Positions 50,290-58,774 of a DNA stretch of 64,000 nucleotides are shown piece after piece. The stretch comes from Streptomyces sp. TLI_171 (GTDB lineage Bacteria > Actinomycetota > Actinomycetes > Streptomycetales > Streptomycetaceae). Position 1 is the first letter of the stretch. Each line of letters opens with the position of its first letter. The notes beneath the pieces were generated by a model. That model searched no databases, was not told the origin of the DNA, and saw only the letters and a list, made by a program, of their open reading frames with translations. The stretch lies in the NCBI RefSeq assembly GCF_003610255.1, contig NZ_RAPS01000001.1, forward strand, positions 2,604,001 through 2,668,000, written 5' to 3'. The position numbers and the translations under genes were made by a program.

Positions 50290-52893
50290 TCAGAGCCGGG
50301 GGTCGACCGGCTCGGACTCCAGGGCCAGCACCGCGAACACCGCCTCGTGCACCCGCCACAGCGGCTCGCCCGCGGCCAACCGGTCCAGCGACTCCAGGCC
50401 GAGCGCGTACTCGCGCAGCGCGAGCGAGCGCTTGTGGCCGAGCGAGCGCTGACGCAGCCGGTCCAGGTGCCGGGTGTAGTCCGGGCCGTAGATGATCCGC
50501 AGGTACTCGCGGCCGCGGACCTTCAGCCCCGGCTGGACCAGCCGGCCGGAGCCGTCCCGGTGCAGGGCCTCGACCGGCTTGACCACCATGCCCTCGCCGC
50601 CGGCCGCGGTGAGCTCCTCCCACCAGGCGGTGGCGGCGGCCACCGAGGACTCGTCCTCGGTGTCGACCAGCAGCCGCCCGGTGCGGTGCAGCACCGAAGT
50701 GGCGCCGTCCGCCGCCGCGGCCGCACGGTCGGCGTCGACCAGGCGGTCGATCAGGTCGAGGTGCTCGGTGTGCGGGCGCAGCGCCAGGTTGGCCCCCTCG
50801 GCGGCGAGCAGCTGGAACGGGGCCAGCCGGATGCCGCTGAGGCCCTCGGTGGGCCAGCAGTAGCGCCGGTAGGCCTCGGTGAAGGCCAGCGCGTCGGCGG
50901 CGCGCTCCTGCTGGCGGTCCGTCAGCTCCTGCACGTCGAGGCCGCGCCCGGCGGCCAGGGCGAGCGCGTCCAGGGCTGCGGGCAGCGCGGCGCCCGCAGC
51001 CGCGCCGACCGCGGCGTACTGACGGCGCAGCAGCTCCACGGCCTTCAGCGACCAGGGCATCAGCTCGGCGTCCAGCAGCAGCCACCCGGTGTCGAGCTCC
51101 TCGAACAGGCCGGACCGCTCGGCGGCGGTCCGCAGCCGGTCCAGGATCGCGCCGGTGAGCTGCTCGTCGTTGAGGAACGCACGGCCGGTCCTGGTCCAGA
51201 TCGCGCCCGGGCCGGGCAGGCCGAAGCGCTTCTCCAGGGCGGTGTCGTCCCGGGCGACCAGCACGACGGCCCGCGAGCCCATGTGCTTCTCCTCGCAGAT
51301 CACCTGCCGCACCCCGTCGTGCCGGTAGGCGAGGAACGCCTCCTCGGGGTGTTCCAGCCAGCCGTCGCGACGGGAGGTCGGCGACGGCGCCATGGTCGGC
51401 GGCAGGTAGGCGAGCAGCCGCGGGTCGAGCGCGAAGCGGCTCATCACCTCCAGCGCCGCGGCGGCGTTCTCCTCCCGGACGGCGACGTTGCCGAGCCGGG
51501 CGGTCTCCACCACGCGGCGGCCGGCCACGTCGGCGAGGTCCAGCGGACGGCCCTCCCGGCCGCCCGGCGCGTCGGTGTGCATCGGGCGGACCGGCTCGTA
51601 CCACTCCTGCTCGGCCGGGACGGAGACCACTTCGCGCTCGGGGTAGCGCAGCGCGGTGAGGCTGCCGCCGAACACGCAGCCGGTGTCCAGGCAGATGGTG
51701 TTGTTGAGGAAGCTCGCCACCGGCACCGGGGTGTGGCCGTAGACCACCAGGGCGCGGCCGCGGTACTCCTCGGCCCACGGGTAGCGCACCGGCAGGCCGT
51801 ACTCGTCGGTCTCACCGGTGGTGTCGCCGTACAGCGCGTGCGAGCGGACCCGGCCGGAGGCCCGGCCGTGGAACTTCTCCGGCAGACCGGCGTGGCAGAC
51901 CACCAGCGCGCCGCCGTCCAGCAGGTAGTGGCTGACCAGGCCGCGCATGAACTCCCGCACCTCGGCGCGGAACTCCTCGCTCTCGCCGGACAGCTGGTCG
52001 ATCGACTCCTGCAGGCCGTGCGAGACGGTGACCTTGCGGCCGCCCATCCAGCGGCCCAGCTTGTTCTCGTGGTTGCCGGGGACGCAGAGGGCGTGGCCGG
52101 CCGCGACCATGCCCATCACCAGGCGCAGCACGCCCGGGGTGTCCGGGCCGCGGTCGACCAGGTCGCCGACGAAGACCGCGGTGCGGCCCTCCGGGTGCGC
52201 GGCGTCGACGGCGCGGCCCTGCTCGTCGCGGGTGGTCGCGTAGCCGAGCCGGCCGAGCAGGGTCTCCAGCTCGGAGCGGCAGCCGTGGATGTCGCCGACG
52301 ATGTCGAACGGGCCGGTCAGGTGCCGCAGGTCGTTGTACCGCTTCTCCGGGACGATCTCGGCGTGCTCGATCTCCTCGACGCCGCGCAGCACGTGCACCT
52401 TGCGGAAGCCCTCGCGTTCCAGCCCGCGCAGCGAGCGGCGCAGGTCGCGCTGGTGACGGGGGATCACGTGGGCGGGCAGCTGCCGGTCCGGTCTGGCCCG
52501 GTTGCGTTCGGCGCACACCTCCGCCGGAACGTCCAGCACGATGGCGATCGGCAGCACGTGGTGCTCACGGGCGATCGCGACCAGCGCCCGGCGGGCGTGG
52601 TCCTGGACGTTGGTGGCGTCGACCACGGTGAGCCGACCCGCCGCGAGGCGCTTGCCGACGATGTAGTGCAGCAGGTCGAAGGCGTCGGCGGAAGCGGACT
52701 GGTCGTTCTCGTCGTCGGCGACCAGGCCCCGGCAGGAGTCGGAGGAGACCACCTCGGTGGGCTTGAAGTGCTTGCGGGCGAAGCTGGACTTGCCCGCGCC
52801 GGTGCTGCCGATCAGCACCACCAGCGAGACGTCGGTGACGGGCAGCCGGCGGCCGGCCCGGGCGGGGGTCGTCTCCGGGGTTGCGGTGGTCAT
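50290..52893 (-). CDS. pnkp: Polynucleotide kinase-phosphatase-ligase Pnkp (RNA repair)
   Basis: This 867-residue enzyme has three catalytic modules. The kinase has P-loop GSTGAGKSS at residues 29-37. The 2',3'-phosphatase of the metallophosphoesterase type has GDIHGC, GDLVDRGP and GNHENK. The adenylyltransferase/ligase module has the nucleotidyl motif EEKHMGSR with the Lys nucleophile. It repairs tRNAs or other RNAs cut by ribotoxins, healing ends and partly sealing, and needs Hen1. The ATG at 52893 overlaps the hen1 stop as ATGA. Both are co-transcribed, hen1 first. Confidence 0.95.
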   Translation of the reverse strand: MTTATPETTPARAGRRLPVTDVSLVVLIGSTGAGKSSFARKHFKPTEVVSSDSCRGLVADDENDQSASADAFDLLHYIVGKRLAAGRLTVVDATNVQDHARRALVAIAREHHVLPIAIVLDVPAEVCAERNRARPDRQLPAHVIPRHQRDLRRSLRGLEREGFRKVHVLRGVEEIEHAEIVPEKRYNDLRHLTGPFDIVGDIHGCRSELETLLGRLGYATTRDEQGRAVDAAHPEGRTAVFVGDLVDRGPDTPGVLRLVMGMVAAGHALCVPGNHENKLGRWMGGRKVTVSHGLQESIDQLSGESEEFRAEVREFMRGLVSHYLLDGGALVVCHAGLPEKFHGRASGRVRSHALYGDTTGETDEYGLPVRYPWAEEYRGRALVVYGHTPVPVASFLNNTICLDTGCVFGGSLTALRYPEREVVSVPAEQEWYEPVRPMHTDAPGGREGRPLDLADVAGRRVVETARLGNVAVREENAAAALEVMSRFALDPRLLAYLPPTMAPSPTSRRDGWLEHPEEAFLAYRHDGVRQVICEEKHMGSRAVVLVARDDTALEKRFGLPGPGAIWTRTGRAFLNDEQLTGAILDRLRTAAERSGLFEELDTGWLLLDAELMPWSLKAVELLRRQYAAVGAAAGAALPAALDALALAAGRGLDVQELTDRQQERAADALAFTEAYRRYCWPTEGLSGIRLAPFQLLAAEGANLALRPHTEHLDLIDRLVDADRAAAAADGATSVLHRTGRLLVDTEDESSVAAATAWWEELTAAGGEGMVVKPVEALHRDGSGRLVQPGLKVRGREYLRIIYGPDYTRHLDRLRQRSLGHKRSLALREYALGLESLDRLAAGEPLWRVHEAVFAVLALESEPVDPRL

Positions 52894-54581
52894 CGGTGGG
52901 CGCTCCCTTCCGGGGCGGGGTCGTTCGACGGGGTGTCGGTCGGGGTGGACGCCCCGGGTGCGGCCGAGGGTTCGGCGAGGCGGAAGTGGGCGAGCTGGGT
53001 GGGCGCGCCGAGCGCCGGGTCGAGCGGGCCGACCGGCTCCACCTCGACGGTGTAGCCGTAGTCGGCGGCGACCTGCTCCGTCCAGGCCGCGAACTCGGCG
53101 CGGCTCCACTCGAAGCGGTGGTCGTCGTGGCGCATCCGCCCGGCGGGCAGCGTCTCCCAGTGCACGTTGTACTCGGCGTTCGGCGTGGTGACGACGACCG
53201 CGGTGGGCCGGGCCGCGCCGAACACGGCGTACTCCAGCGCGGGCAGCCGGGGCAGGTCGAGGTGCTCGATCACCTCGCACAGCACCGCCGCGTCGTAGCC
53301 CTTCAGCCGGGCGTCGGTGTACGTCAGCGCGCCCTGGACCAGCTTGACCCGGGCCGCCTGACGTTCCGACATCCGGTCGAGGTGGAGCTTGCGGGCGGCG
53401 ATCGTCAGGGCGCGGGAGGAGACGTCGACCCCGAGCACCTCGGTGACCCTCGGCTCCTTGAGCAGCGCGCCGATCAGCTCGCCCTGCCCGCAGCCCAGGT
53501 CGAGCACCCGGGCCGCACCGGTGCGGGCCAGGGCGTCGAGGATCGCCGTCCGCCGCTGGGCGGCCAGCGACTCGCCGCGCTTCTCGTCCTCCGCCGGAGT
53601 CGCCGCCCCCGCCGGCCCTGACGTGCCGTCGGCCTGGACGGCGACGACCGTGTTCCCGGTGCTGTCGGTGTTCCCGGTGCTGTCGGTGCTGTCGGTGCCG
53701 GTCGGGTCGGCGGCGGCCATCTCCGGGGTGTCCGGGGTGTCCGGGACGTCCGGGGTGTCCGGGGTGTCCGGGACGGCGTTGTCGAGTTCCTCCGCCTCGC
53801 GGTCGTCGGCCTCGGCCAACCGGGCCAGGGCGAGGCGTTCCATCGCGAGCTTGGTCAGCGACCAGCGGCGGGACAGGTAGCGGCGGGCGATCAGGGCGCG
53901 TTCGGGGTGCTCGGCGAGCCAGCCCTGGCCGGCCGCGAGCAGCTTGTCCACCTCGTCGGGCGCGACCCAGTAGTGCTTGGCGCCGTCGAGGACCGGCAGC
54001 AGCACGTACAGGTGCTGCAGCGCGTCGGCGAGCCGCAGCGTGCCGGTGAGTTCGAGCCGCACGTACCGGGAGTCGCCCCACTCGGGGAAGGACTCGTCCA
54101 GCGGGACGGGCGTCACGCCGACCTGCCAGCCCAGCGGGGCGAACAGGCGCTCCACCAGCGCGGGGCCGTCACCGCCCGCGACCGGGACGGCGGGCAGCGC
54201 GATCCGCAACGGCAGGGTGCGCCCGGGCAATTCGGGGCGGTGCGGGCACTCGCCCTTCATCGCGGACCGGTAGACGGTGCGCAGCGCCACCGCGAGCAGC
54301 GAGGACGCGGCGTACGGCCGGTCGTTGACGTACTGGGCGAGCGCGAGGTCGGGCGAGCCGGCCCGGCCCTTGCCGCGGCCCTGGCGGAGCAGCGCGGTGG
54401 GGTCGACCTCCAGCAACAGGGCGGCGGTGCACGTCTGCTCCCCCGACTCGGGGTAGAAGACGTGAGCCGTGCCGTGCGCGGTGGTGAACCGCTGCACCTT
54501 GTCAGGATGCTTGTGCAGCAGAAAGCCCAGGTCGGACGCGGGGTCCTCGGCGGTGCCGGTAGTGGAGATCGATACGAACAC
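52890..54581 (-). CDS. hen1: RNA 3'-terminal ribose 2'-O-methyltransferase Hen1
   Basis: This 563-residue partner of Pnkp has an N-terminal region (about 1-240) that activates Pnkp ligation. A low-complexity linker (about 265-330: PDTPDTPDVPDTP, STDSTGNTDSTGNT) and a C-terminal methyltransferase follow. Motif I is VLDLGCGQGELIG, the metal-binding EVIEHL is present, and the later His is in RHDDHRFEW. It 2'-O-methylates the repaired junction, preventing re-cleavage. The GTG start at 54581 lacks a strong Shine-Dalgarno. The linker is longer and more repetitive than in many homologues. Confidence 0.94.
   Translation of the reverse strand: MFVSISTTGTAEDPASDLGFLLHKHPDKVQRFTTAHGTAHVFYPESGEQTCTAALLLEVDPTALLRQGRGKGRAGSPDLALAQYVNDRPYAASSLLAVALRTVYRSAMKGECPHRPELPGRTLPLRIALPAVPVAGGDGPALVERLFAPLGWQVGVTPVPLDESFPEWGDSRYVRLELTGTLRLADALQHLYVLLPVLDGAKHYWVAPDEVDKLLAAGQGWLAEHPERALIARRYLSRRWSLTKLAMERLALARLAEADDREAEELDNAVPDTPDTPDVPDTPDTPEMAAADPTGTDSTDSTGNTDSTGNTVVAVQADGTSGPAGAATPAEDEKRGESLAAQRRTAILDALARTGAARVLDLGCGQGELIGALLKEPRVTEVLGVDVSSRALTIAARKLHLDRMSERQAARVKLVQGALTYTDARLKGYDAAVLCEVIEHLDLPRLPALEYAVFGAARPTAVVVTTPNAEYNVHWETLPAGRMRHDDHRFEWSRAEFAAWTEQVAADYGYTVEVEPVGPLDPALGAPTQLAHFRLAEPSAAPGASTPTDTPSNDPAPEGSAHR
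53655..53775 (-). repeat. Short tandem repeats in the hen1 linker
   Basis: Nine-base units (GGGGTGTCC and variants) at about 53725-53772 and units of GGTGCTGTC and GGTGTTCCC at about 53655-53700 repeat in tandem. They encode PDT and STGNT repeats. They keep the frame, so length changes should be tolerated. Confidence 0.75.
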
Positions 54582-54682
54582 CCGGCCGAGTATGACCCGT
54601 GGGCCGGTGGTCGGGCACCAGGTTTTGTCCGTCCGGTGAGCGTGTTGGTCAGCCCTCGCCCTGATTGGTTACGGTGCGGGAT

Positions 54683-55675
54683 GTGACTGCTGATACCTCC
54701 TCCACCCCCGCAAGCGGCGCGGTGGCCGCCGGTCTGGCGACCATCGCCGCCGACGGCACCGTCCTCGACACCTGGTTCCCCGCGCCCGAGCTGGCTGCCG
54801 CTCCGGGCCCGTCCGGCACCGCCCGGCTGAGCGCCGAGGAGGCCGAGAGCCTCATCGGCCCGGGCGCCGCCGAGGCACTGCGCACCGATGCCCGGCGCGG
54901 CGTCGAGGTGGTGGCGGTGCGCACCGTCATCTCCTCGCTGGACGAGAAGCCGCTGGACGCGCACGACGTCTACCTGCGCCTGCACCTGCTGTCCGCCCGC
55001 CTGGTGCAGCCGCACGGCCAGAACCTGGACGGCATCTTCGGCCTGCTGGCGAACGTCGCCTGGACGTCGATCGGCCCGACCCCGGTCGGCAACGTCGAGC
55101 AGGCCCGGCTGGCGGTGCGCTCCCAGGGCGGCCAGCTCGCCCTGTACGGCATCGACAAGTTCCCGCGGATGACCGACTACGTCGCGCCGAGCGGCGTCCG
55201 GATCGCCCACGCGGACCGGGTGCGCCTGGGTGCGCACCTGGCCGAGGGCACCACGGTGATGCACGAGGGCTTCGTCAACTTCAACGCCGGCACCCTGGGC
55301 ACCTCGATGGTCGAGGGCCGGATCAGCGCGGGCGTGGTGGTCGGTGACCACAGCGACATCGGCGGCGGCTCCTCGATCATGGGCACCCTCTCCGGCGGCG
55401 GCAAGCAGGTCGTCTCGGTGGGCGAGCGCTGCCTGCTGGGCGCCAACGCGGGCATCGGCATCTCGCTGGGCAACGACTGCGTGGTGGAGGCCGGCCTGTA
55501 CGTCACCGCCGGCACCCGGGTCACCGCCCCCGACGGCTCGGTGGCCAAGGCGGTGGAGCTGTCCGGCCAGGACAACCTGCTGTTCCGCCGCAACTCGCAG
55601 TCGGGCGCGGTCGAGGTGATCGCCCGCTCCGGTTCGTGGGGCGGTCTGAACGCGGACCTGCACTCGCACAACTGA
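54683..55675 (+). CDS. dapD: Tetrahydrodipicolinate N-succinyltransferase
   Basis: This 330-residue enzyme makes N-succinyl-2-amino-6-oxopimelate in the succinylase branch of lysine/meso-diaminopimelate synthesis. The C-terminal left-handed beta-helix is clear ([35 protein letters not shown]). [14 protein letters not shown] contributes to the active site. GTG 54683 is chosen as N-terminus (VTADTSSTP); in-frame GTG 54674 and TTG 54665 are alternatives, none with a good Shine-Dalgarno. The intergenic spacer to hen1 is about 100 bp, divergent. Confidence 0.93.
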   Translation: MTADTSSTPASGAVAAGLATIAADGTVLDTWFPAPELAAAPGPSGTARLSAEEAESLIGPGAAEALRTDARRGVEVVAVRTVISSLDEKPLDAHDVYLRLHLLSARLVQPHGQNLDGIFGLLANVAWTSIGPTPVGNVEQARLAVRSQGGQLALYGIDKFPRMTDYVAPSGVRIAHADRVRLGAHLAEGTTVMHEGFVNFNAGTLGTSMVEGRISAGVVVGDHSDIGGGSSIMGTLSGGGKQVVSVGERCLLGANAGIGISLGNDCVVEAGLYVTAGTRVTAPDGSVAKAVELSGQDNLLFRRNSQSGAVEVIARSGSWGGLNADLHSHN

Positions 55676-55697
55676 CCTCCTGTCAGACGGTGTTGCC

Positions 55698-55725
55698 CCG
55701 GCGGCCGCCCTGCTGCGGCCGCCGG
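55698..55725 (+). terminator. Terminator of dapD
   Basis: CCGGCGGCCGC (55698-55708) and GCGGCCGCCGG (55715-55725) form a perfect 11-bp stem with a 6-nt loop, 22 nt after the stop. Confidence 0.75.
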
Positions 55726-55902
55726 CCCGCGACCACCCGGTGGCCCGTTCCTGCCCGGCGCCGTAGCCGAGCGGGGGCGGGCCTCGCAAACTCGGCTCAC
55801 CCCTGGGGCTGACCGGGCCCCGCGGTTGGACCTCTACGGGTGGTCCGGGGTGACCGCGCGCGGCGGGGGCTCGTTGGACCGGCGGCGTCGACCCCCGGCG
55901 CT

Positions 55903-56850
55903 TCACACCGCACCACCGAGTTGAAGGGGCCCCCTCATGTCCGAGCCCTGGACCGAGCCGCCCACGCCGGGCACCCCCGCGGGCAGCGCACCCGCCACCC
56001 CGAAGTCGCTGCTGGAGCAGATGCAGGAGTTGCTCGCCTCGATCACCACCGACCTGGCCGGCCTCGACTCCGATCTCCGCTCCTCCGCCGCCCGCGGCGG
56101 GCAGGACGGCACGGTGGACGGTTCGGCCCGCAGCTGAGCGCAGACCGCCGGGACCGGCGGGCCCAGCGGGACCACGAGCCTCGGCTCCTCCCGCCGGGCC
56201 GCACCCGGCGCGACCCCTGCCGCCTTGGTGGCCGAGGCCTCCCCTGAGCCCACCGCCGAGGTCACCGGCCCGCTCACCGACCCGCTCACCGCCGAGGTGA
56301 CCGCCGCCGGGGTCGTGCCCCGCAGCTCCGCCGTCGAGTTCTCCTCCGGCGGCCCCGCGCCCTCCCGCTCTCCCGCCAGGTTCCGTTGCTGGCGCAGCAG
56401 TTCGGCCACCAGGTCGCGGCACTCGGAGCCCGCGTCCAGCCCGTCGATGCAGCTCCAGTACAGGCTCTCGGTGTCCGCGCCGCAGGCGAGCACCACCAGG
56501 CTCTCCCGCATCTCGTCGAGCAGCGCGCCGAGTTCGACCAGGACCGGCTCCAACTCCCCCAGTTCGGTGAGCCGTTCGACCAGGGCGGGTCCTGACCACT
56601 CGACGAAGCCGCCGGGCGGTTCGCCGAGGCCGGGTTCGGGCGGTTGCCGCAGGCAGCTCGCGGTGTGCGCCCCGGCCTCGCCGAGCAGCTGCCCGAGGGT
56701 GGCGAACTCCTCCCCGTCGTGGTCGGCGATCCGGGCGCCGACCGCTTCGGCCAGCAGCCCGGACTGCCAGGCCTCGTGCAGGATGTCGCCCGTCGCCCTG
56801 GCCTCGGCCAGGGCGTGCCGGACGGTCTTGATCAGTCGCAGTGCCTCCAC
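55903..56850 (-). CDS. DUF6099-like hypothetical protein with overlong C-terminus
   Basis: The first 165 residues or so (VEALRLIKTVRHALAEARATGDILHEAWQ, ESLVVLACGADTESLYWSCIDGLDA) are helical and resemble a conserved Streptomyces family (DUF6099). GTG 56850 has GGGAG 7 nt upstream. The 315-residue frame continues through a low-complexity Ser/Ala/Val stretch into 90 residues that run antisense through the plus-strand small gene at 55937-56137 and use rare Arg codons. The true end may be earlier if there is a frameshift near 56.15-56.25 kb. Function is unknown. Confidence 0.6.
   Translation of the reverse strand: MEALRLIKTVRHALAEARATGDILHEAWQSGLLAEAVGARIADHDGEEFATLGQLLGEAGAHTASCLRQPPEPGLGEPPGGFVEWSGPALVERLTELGELEPVLVELGALLDEMRESLVVLACGADTESLYWSCIDGLDAGSECRDLVAELLRQQRNLAGEREGAGPPEENSTAELRGTTPAAVTSAVSGSVSGPVTSAVGSGEASATKAAGVAPGAARREEPRLVVPLGPPVPAVCAQLRAEPSTVPSCPPRAAEERRSESRPARSVVIEASNSCICSSSDFGVAGALPAGVPGVGGSVQGSDMRGPLQLGGAV
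55937..56137 (+). CDS. Small acidic protein, 66 residues
   Basis: No family is recognised. The product has a Pro/Ala/Thr-rich N-terminus (residues 1-23) and a heptad-like helix (24-46, SLLEQMQELLASITTDLAGL) that may form a coiled coil. Codon third positions are almost all G or C, as in real genes, and ATG 55937 has AAGGGG about 10 nt upstream. It overlaps the 3' part of the minus-strand DUF6099-like frame completely, which is unusual. Confidence 0.6.
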   Translation: MSEPWTEPPTPGTPAGSAPATPKSLLEQMQELLASITTDLAGLDSDLRSSAARGGQDGTVDGSARS

Positions 56851-56952
56851 GGTGGCGCTCCCGTCGTTTCGCCGCCGCCGTCCGTCGGCGGTCGGTGACG
56901 GGACACAGCGTGCCGCCGGCCGGCGGACCGCTCCCAGCGGGTTCGCCACACC

Positions 56953-56978
56953 TGTGGACAACCCGGCCCTGTGGACAA
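56953..56978. promoter_or_regulatory. Two DnaA-box-like sites
   Basis: TGTGGACAA occurs at 56953-56961 and 56970-56978, a 17-bp period. Its complement TTGTCCACA is the preferred Streptomyces DnaA box. The pair lies in the gap between the MazG-like gene and the DUF6099-like gene. Confidence 0.65.
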
Positions 56979-57015
56979 CCGGCCTCACCCGCAGGAGGGA
57001 AGACCGGATGACTTC

Positions 57016-57342
57016 TCAGGCTGCCGGGAATCTCCGCTCGTTGCGTTCGATCTTCTCCGCCAGTGCCCGCAGCGGGTCCACCTCCAGCACGGTGCACAGC
57101 TGCAGCAGGTACGCCAGCACGTCCGCGACCTCGTCGCGGACCTGGTGCGCCGTCGTCCCGTCGGCCATCACCGCCGCGGACTGCTCGGGCGTCAACCACT
57201 GGAAGATCTCCAGCAGTTCGCCGGCCTCGACGTTCAACGCCGAGGCAAGGTTCTTCGGGGTGTGGAAGGGCTGCCAGCTCCGGGCGGCCGCGAACTCGGC
57301 CAGCCGCCGCTGGAGTTCGGGCACCGTCAGGTCGTCGCTCAT
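57016..57342 (-). CDS. MazG-like nucleotide pyrophosphohydrolase
   Basis: This 108-residue all-alpha NTP pyrophosphohydrolase has the MazG/dUTPase-like metal motif: NVEAGELLEIFQWL provides ExxE and RDEVADVLAYLLQL provides ExxD. It hydrolyses nucleotides, possibly abnormal ones; the substrate is not readable. ATG 57342 overlaps the upstream ATPase stop as ATGA, so the two are translationally coupled. Confidence 0.88.
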   Translation of the reverse strand: MSDDLTVPELQRRLAEFAAARSWQPFHTPKNLASALNVEAGELLEIFQWLTPEQSAAVMADGTTAHQVRDEVADVLAYLLQLCTVLEVDPLRALAEKIERNERRFPAA

Positions 57343-58685
57343 TCCCCCAGGTCTACCACCGGCGCGTCGTCGCGCGCGCTGCCCTGGACCGGCACCCGGG
57401 CGGCCGGGTCGGCGCGGCGCAGCAGGCTGTGGCCGGTGGCCGGATCGCGCCGGCACTCCACCAGCTCGATGCCGTCCAGGGCGAGCGCCGGGCCGGGTTC
57501 CTGCAGCGCGGCGAGCAGCCGGATGTCGCCCTTGCCGGTGACCTCGCGGGCCAGCCGCAGCAGCGCGGTGACCTGCTCGGCCGCCAGGCCCGCCCCGAGG
57601 TCCTCCGCGAGCAGCACCAACTGACGGTGGGCGTCCGGGACTTCGGCGGCCGGGTCGACGTCGATCACGCCGGCGCCGGTGAGCAGGACGGCCGCGAAGG
57701 CGAGCAGTCGCAGCATGCCGTCGGAGGCCTGGTCGGCGCCGGTCCGGCCGAGCACGCCCTCGTCGAAGACGGCGAGCAGCCGCTGGCGGTCGCCCTCGCC
57801 GCGCCGGGCCACGTCGAGGCCGAGCAGCGGGTGCGGGGCGGCCGCCTGGACGGCGCGCAGCAGCCGGGCCCAGCGGCGCTGGCACTCCTGCTTGAGCCGG
57901 CCGAGGACGGCGGAGATGTTGGCGGCGGTGCCGAGCAGCCTGGCCTCCGGTTCCGGGCGGCCCCAGCCGCGCATCGCGGCGGGCACCGGGTGCAGGGCGA
58001 AGACCTCGCGCAGCGCGGTGAGCAGTTGCTCGGACGCGGCCAGCACCTTGCGTTCGCCGTTGGACGATCCGGCCACCCGGAGCGGCAGTTGGGCGGTGAT
58101 CAGGCTGCCGCTGGGCAGCGGGGCGCGGATGTCGCCCTGCCGGGAGTCGTTGTGCCAGGTGACGTTGACCCGGCCGCGGCCGAGATCCTGCTCGCCGGTC
58201 TCCATCAGCGTCCGGCCGTCCAGGGTGAGCCACTCGCGGGCGATCCTGACCCGCTCGTCGGTGCGCACCACCACCTCCAGCCGGATCGTCCCGACGCAGG
58301 AGCGCACGGTGCAGCCCAGGATGACCGCGTTGCGCCCGTGCGGCACGCAGCCGGCCAGCCCGCCGCGGACCGGCACGGCGAGCGGGCCGCTCAGCCCGCC
58401 GACGCCGTCCAGCGAGGGCCTGATCTCCTCGCCGAGGGCCAGCCGGGAGAGCACGCTCAGCGCGTCCAGCGCATTGGACTTGCCCGCCCCGGACGGCCCG
58501 TGCAGCACGGTCAGCGGCGACATCGGGAGGGTGGCGCGCCGGTAGGACTTGAAGGAGGTCAGCCGCAGTTCCTCGACGGTGGGGCGCTTCACCTGCTGGG
58601 CGGGCGCGAGTGCGGGCGCGGGAGCGCCGATCGGGCCGGTCGTCGGGGGTGGGGCCACGGGGGCTTCGCTGGTCACTCCGAGCAC
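57339..58685 (-). CDS. AAA family ATPase (SMC/RecF/OLD-like)
   Basis: This 448-residue protein has a disordered Pro/Ala N-terminus (1-33), then an ABC-type ATPase: LTSFKSYRRATLPMSPLTVLHGPSGAGKSN-type region with Walker A GPSGAGKSN, an ABC-signature-like ASDGMLRLLAF, and Walker B-like QLVLLAEDLGAGL. The architecture matches AAA ATPases of the OLD/RecF class that act on DNA or in defence. GTG 58685 is one possible start, GTG 58676 another; no clear Shine-Dalgarno is seen for either. It overlaps the MazG-like gene by 4 nt. Confidence 0.82.
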   Translation of the reverse strand: MLGVTSEAPVAPPPTTGPIGAPAPALAPAQQVKRPTVEELRLTSFKSYRRATLPMSPLTVLHGPSGAGKSNALDALSVLSRLALGEEIRPSLDGVGGLSGPLAVPVRGGLAGCVPHGRNAVILGCTVRSCVGTIRLEVVVRTDERVRIAREWLTLDGRTLMETGEQDLGRGRVNVTWHNDSRQGDIRAPLPSGSLITAQLPLRVAGSSNGERKVLAASEQLLTALREVFALHPVPAAMRGWGRPEPEARLLGTAANISAVLGRLKQECQRRWARLLRAVQAAAPHPLLGLDVARRGEGDRQRLLAVFDEGVLGRTGADQASDGMLRLLAFAAVLLTGAGVIDVDPAAEVPDAHRQLVLLAEDLGAGLAAEQVTALLRLAREVTGKGDIRLLAALQEPGPALALDGIELVECRRDPATGHSLLRRADPAARVPVQGSARDDAPVVDLGE

Positions 58686-58774
58686 TCTAGGCCCGCACTG
58701 AGCTGCAGAAACGTCCCTCCTGACGCCCTTTCACCCCTTCGAGTCCCAACCGTCCCGGGTCTCGTGCCGGCGTG

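Noticed and set aside
50290..54081. A 1263-residue minus-strand ORF suggesting a Pnkp fusion
   Set aside because: The part before ATG 52893 is hen1 read in another frame; the genes overlap by 4 nt rather than being fused.
54257..57199. A 980-residue minus-strand ORF
   Set aside because: It is antisense to dapD and has no recognisable domain.
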